DNA from: CAYPKW01 sp964411425
GTDB lineage: Bacteria > Pseudomonadota > Alphaproteobacteria > Dongiales > Dongiaceae
Direction of reading: 5' to 3'
Assembly: GCA_964411425.1 (NCBI GenBank)
Contig: CAYPKW010000121.1
Span: forward strand, 1 to 5,652
Length of the DNA stretch: 5,652 bases
This document shows, in pieces, positions 5,646 to 5,652 of this stretch. The stretch's first letter is position 1. Each line of letters starts with the position of its first letter. Made by a program: the position numbers and the translations under genes. Under the pieces are notes generated by a model. The model was not told the DNA's origin and ran no database searches. It saw only the letters and a program-made list of their open reading frames with translations.

Positions 5646-5652
5646 CCATGGC

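Noticed and set aside
1..5652. CRISPR array, insertion sequence, integrase site or phage/defence genes
   Set aside because: No spaced direct repeats, transposase motifs or terminal inverted repeats were seen. The tRNA is intact and has no duplicate 3' end nearby to mark an integration.

Overview
The window looks like an ordinary chromosomal segment of a very GC-rich alphaproteobacterium. I infer this from the heavy G/C bias at third codon positions, the single-copy form of the YggT protein (about 90 residues), the yggT-DUF167-folD gene order, and the kind of palindromic intergenic repeat at the right edge. Genus cannot be fixed from sequence alone; a Rhodospirillales-like lineage is only a guess.

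Left block (1-2094, minus strand): a tight four-gene run read right to left. It consists of a small YggT-type membrane protein, a DUF167/YggU protein whose TTG start lies inside yggT, folD (one-carbon folate metabolism) overlapping DUF167 by ATGA, and an NnrU-family membrane protein that starts 10 bp after folD and runs off the left edge. The overlaps suggest one translationally coupled operon, with a weak candidate promoter just upstream of yggT.

Middle (2095-2291): a 121-bp gap holds a near-perfect direct repeat and a good sigma70-type promoter (TTGACA, 18 bp, CATATT). That promoter drives a complete tRNA-Ala gene with anticodon CGC, the G3:U70 identity pair and an encoded CCA. The tRNA is divergent from the yggT operon and convergent with the next gene, only 10 bp away.

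Right-centre (2302-4547, minus strand): a two-gene exported-protein operon. The first gene encodes a signal-peptide protein with a staphylococcal-nuclease-like fold that lacks two of the usual catalytic residues. The second, overlapping it by ATGA, encodes a lipoprotein M48 metallopeptidase with a C-terminal LysM-like segment. Both products are predicted to act outside the cytoplasm, so an envelope role is likely, but the joint role is unknown.

Right (4598-5560, plus strand): a complete prolyl iminopeptidase gene (pip) divergent from the nuclease-like gene across a 50-bp gap. After it comes a non-coding tail with a GC-rich palindrome, probably a dispersed intergenic repeat cut by the window edge.

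No mobile element, CRISPR array, rRNA or defence system is visible. I do not see a clear previously undescribed system. The most notable points are the probably catalytically altered nuclease-like protein coupled to the M48 lipoprotein, and the terminal palindrome.
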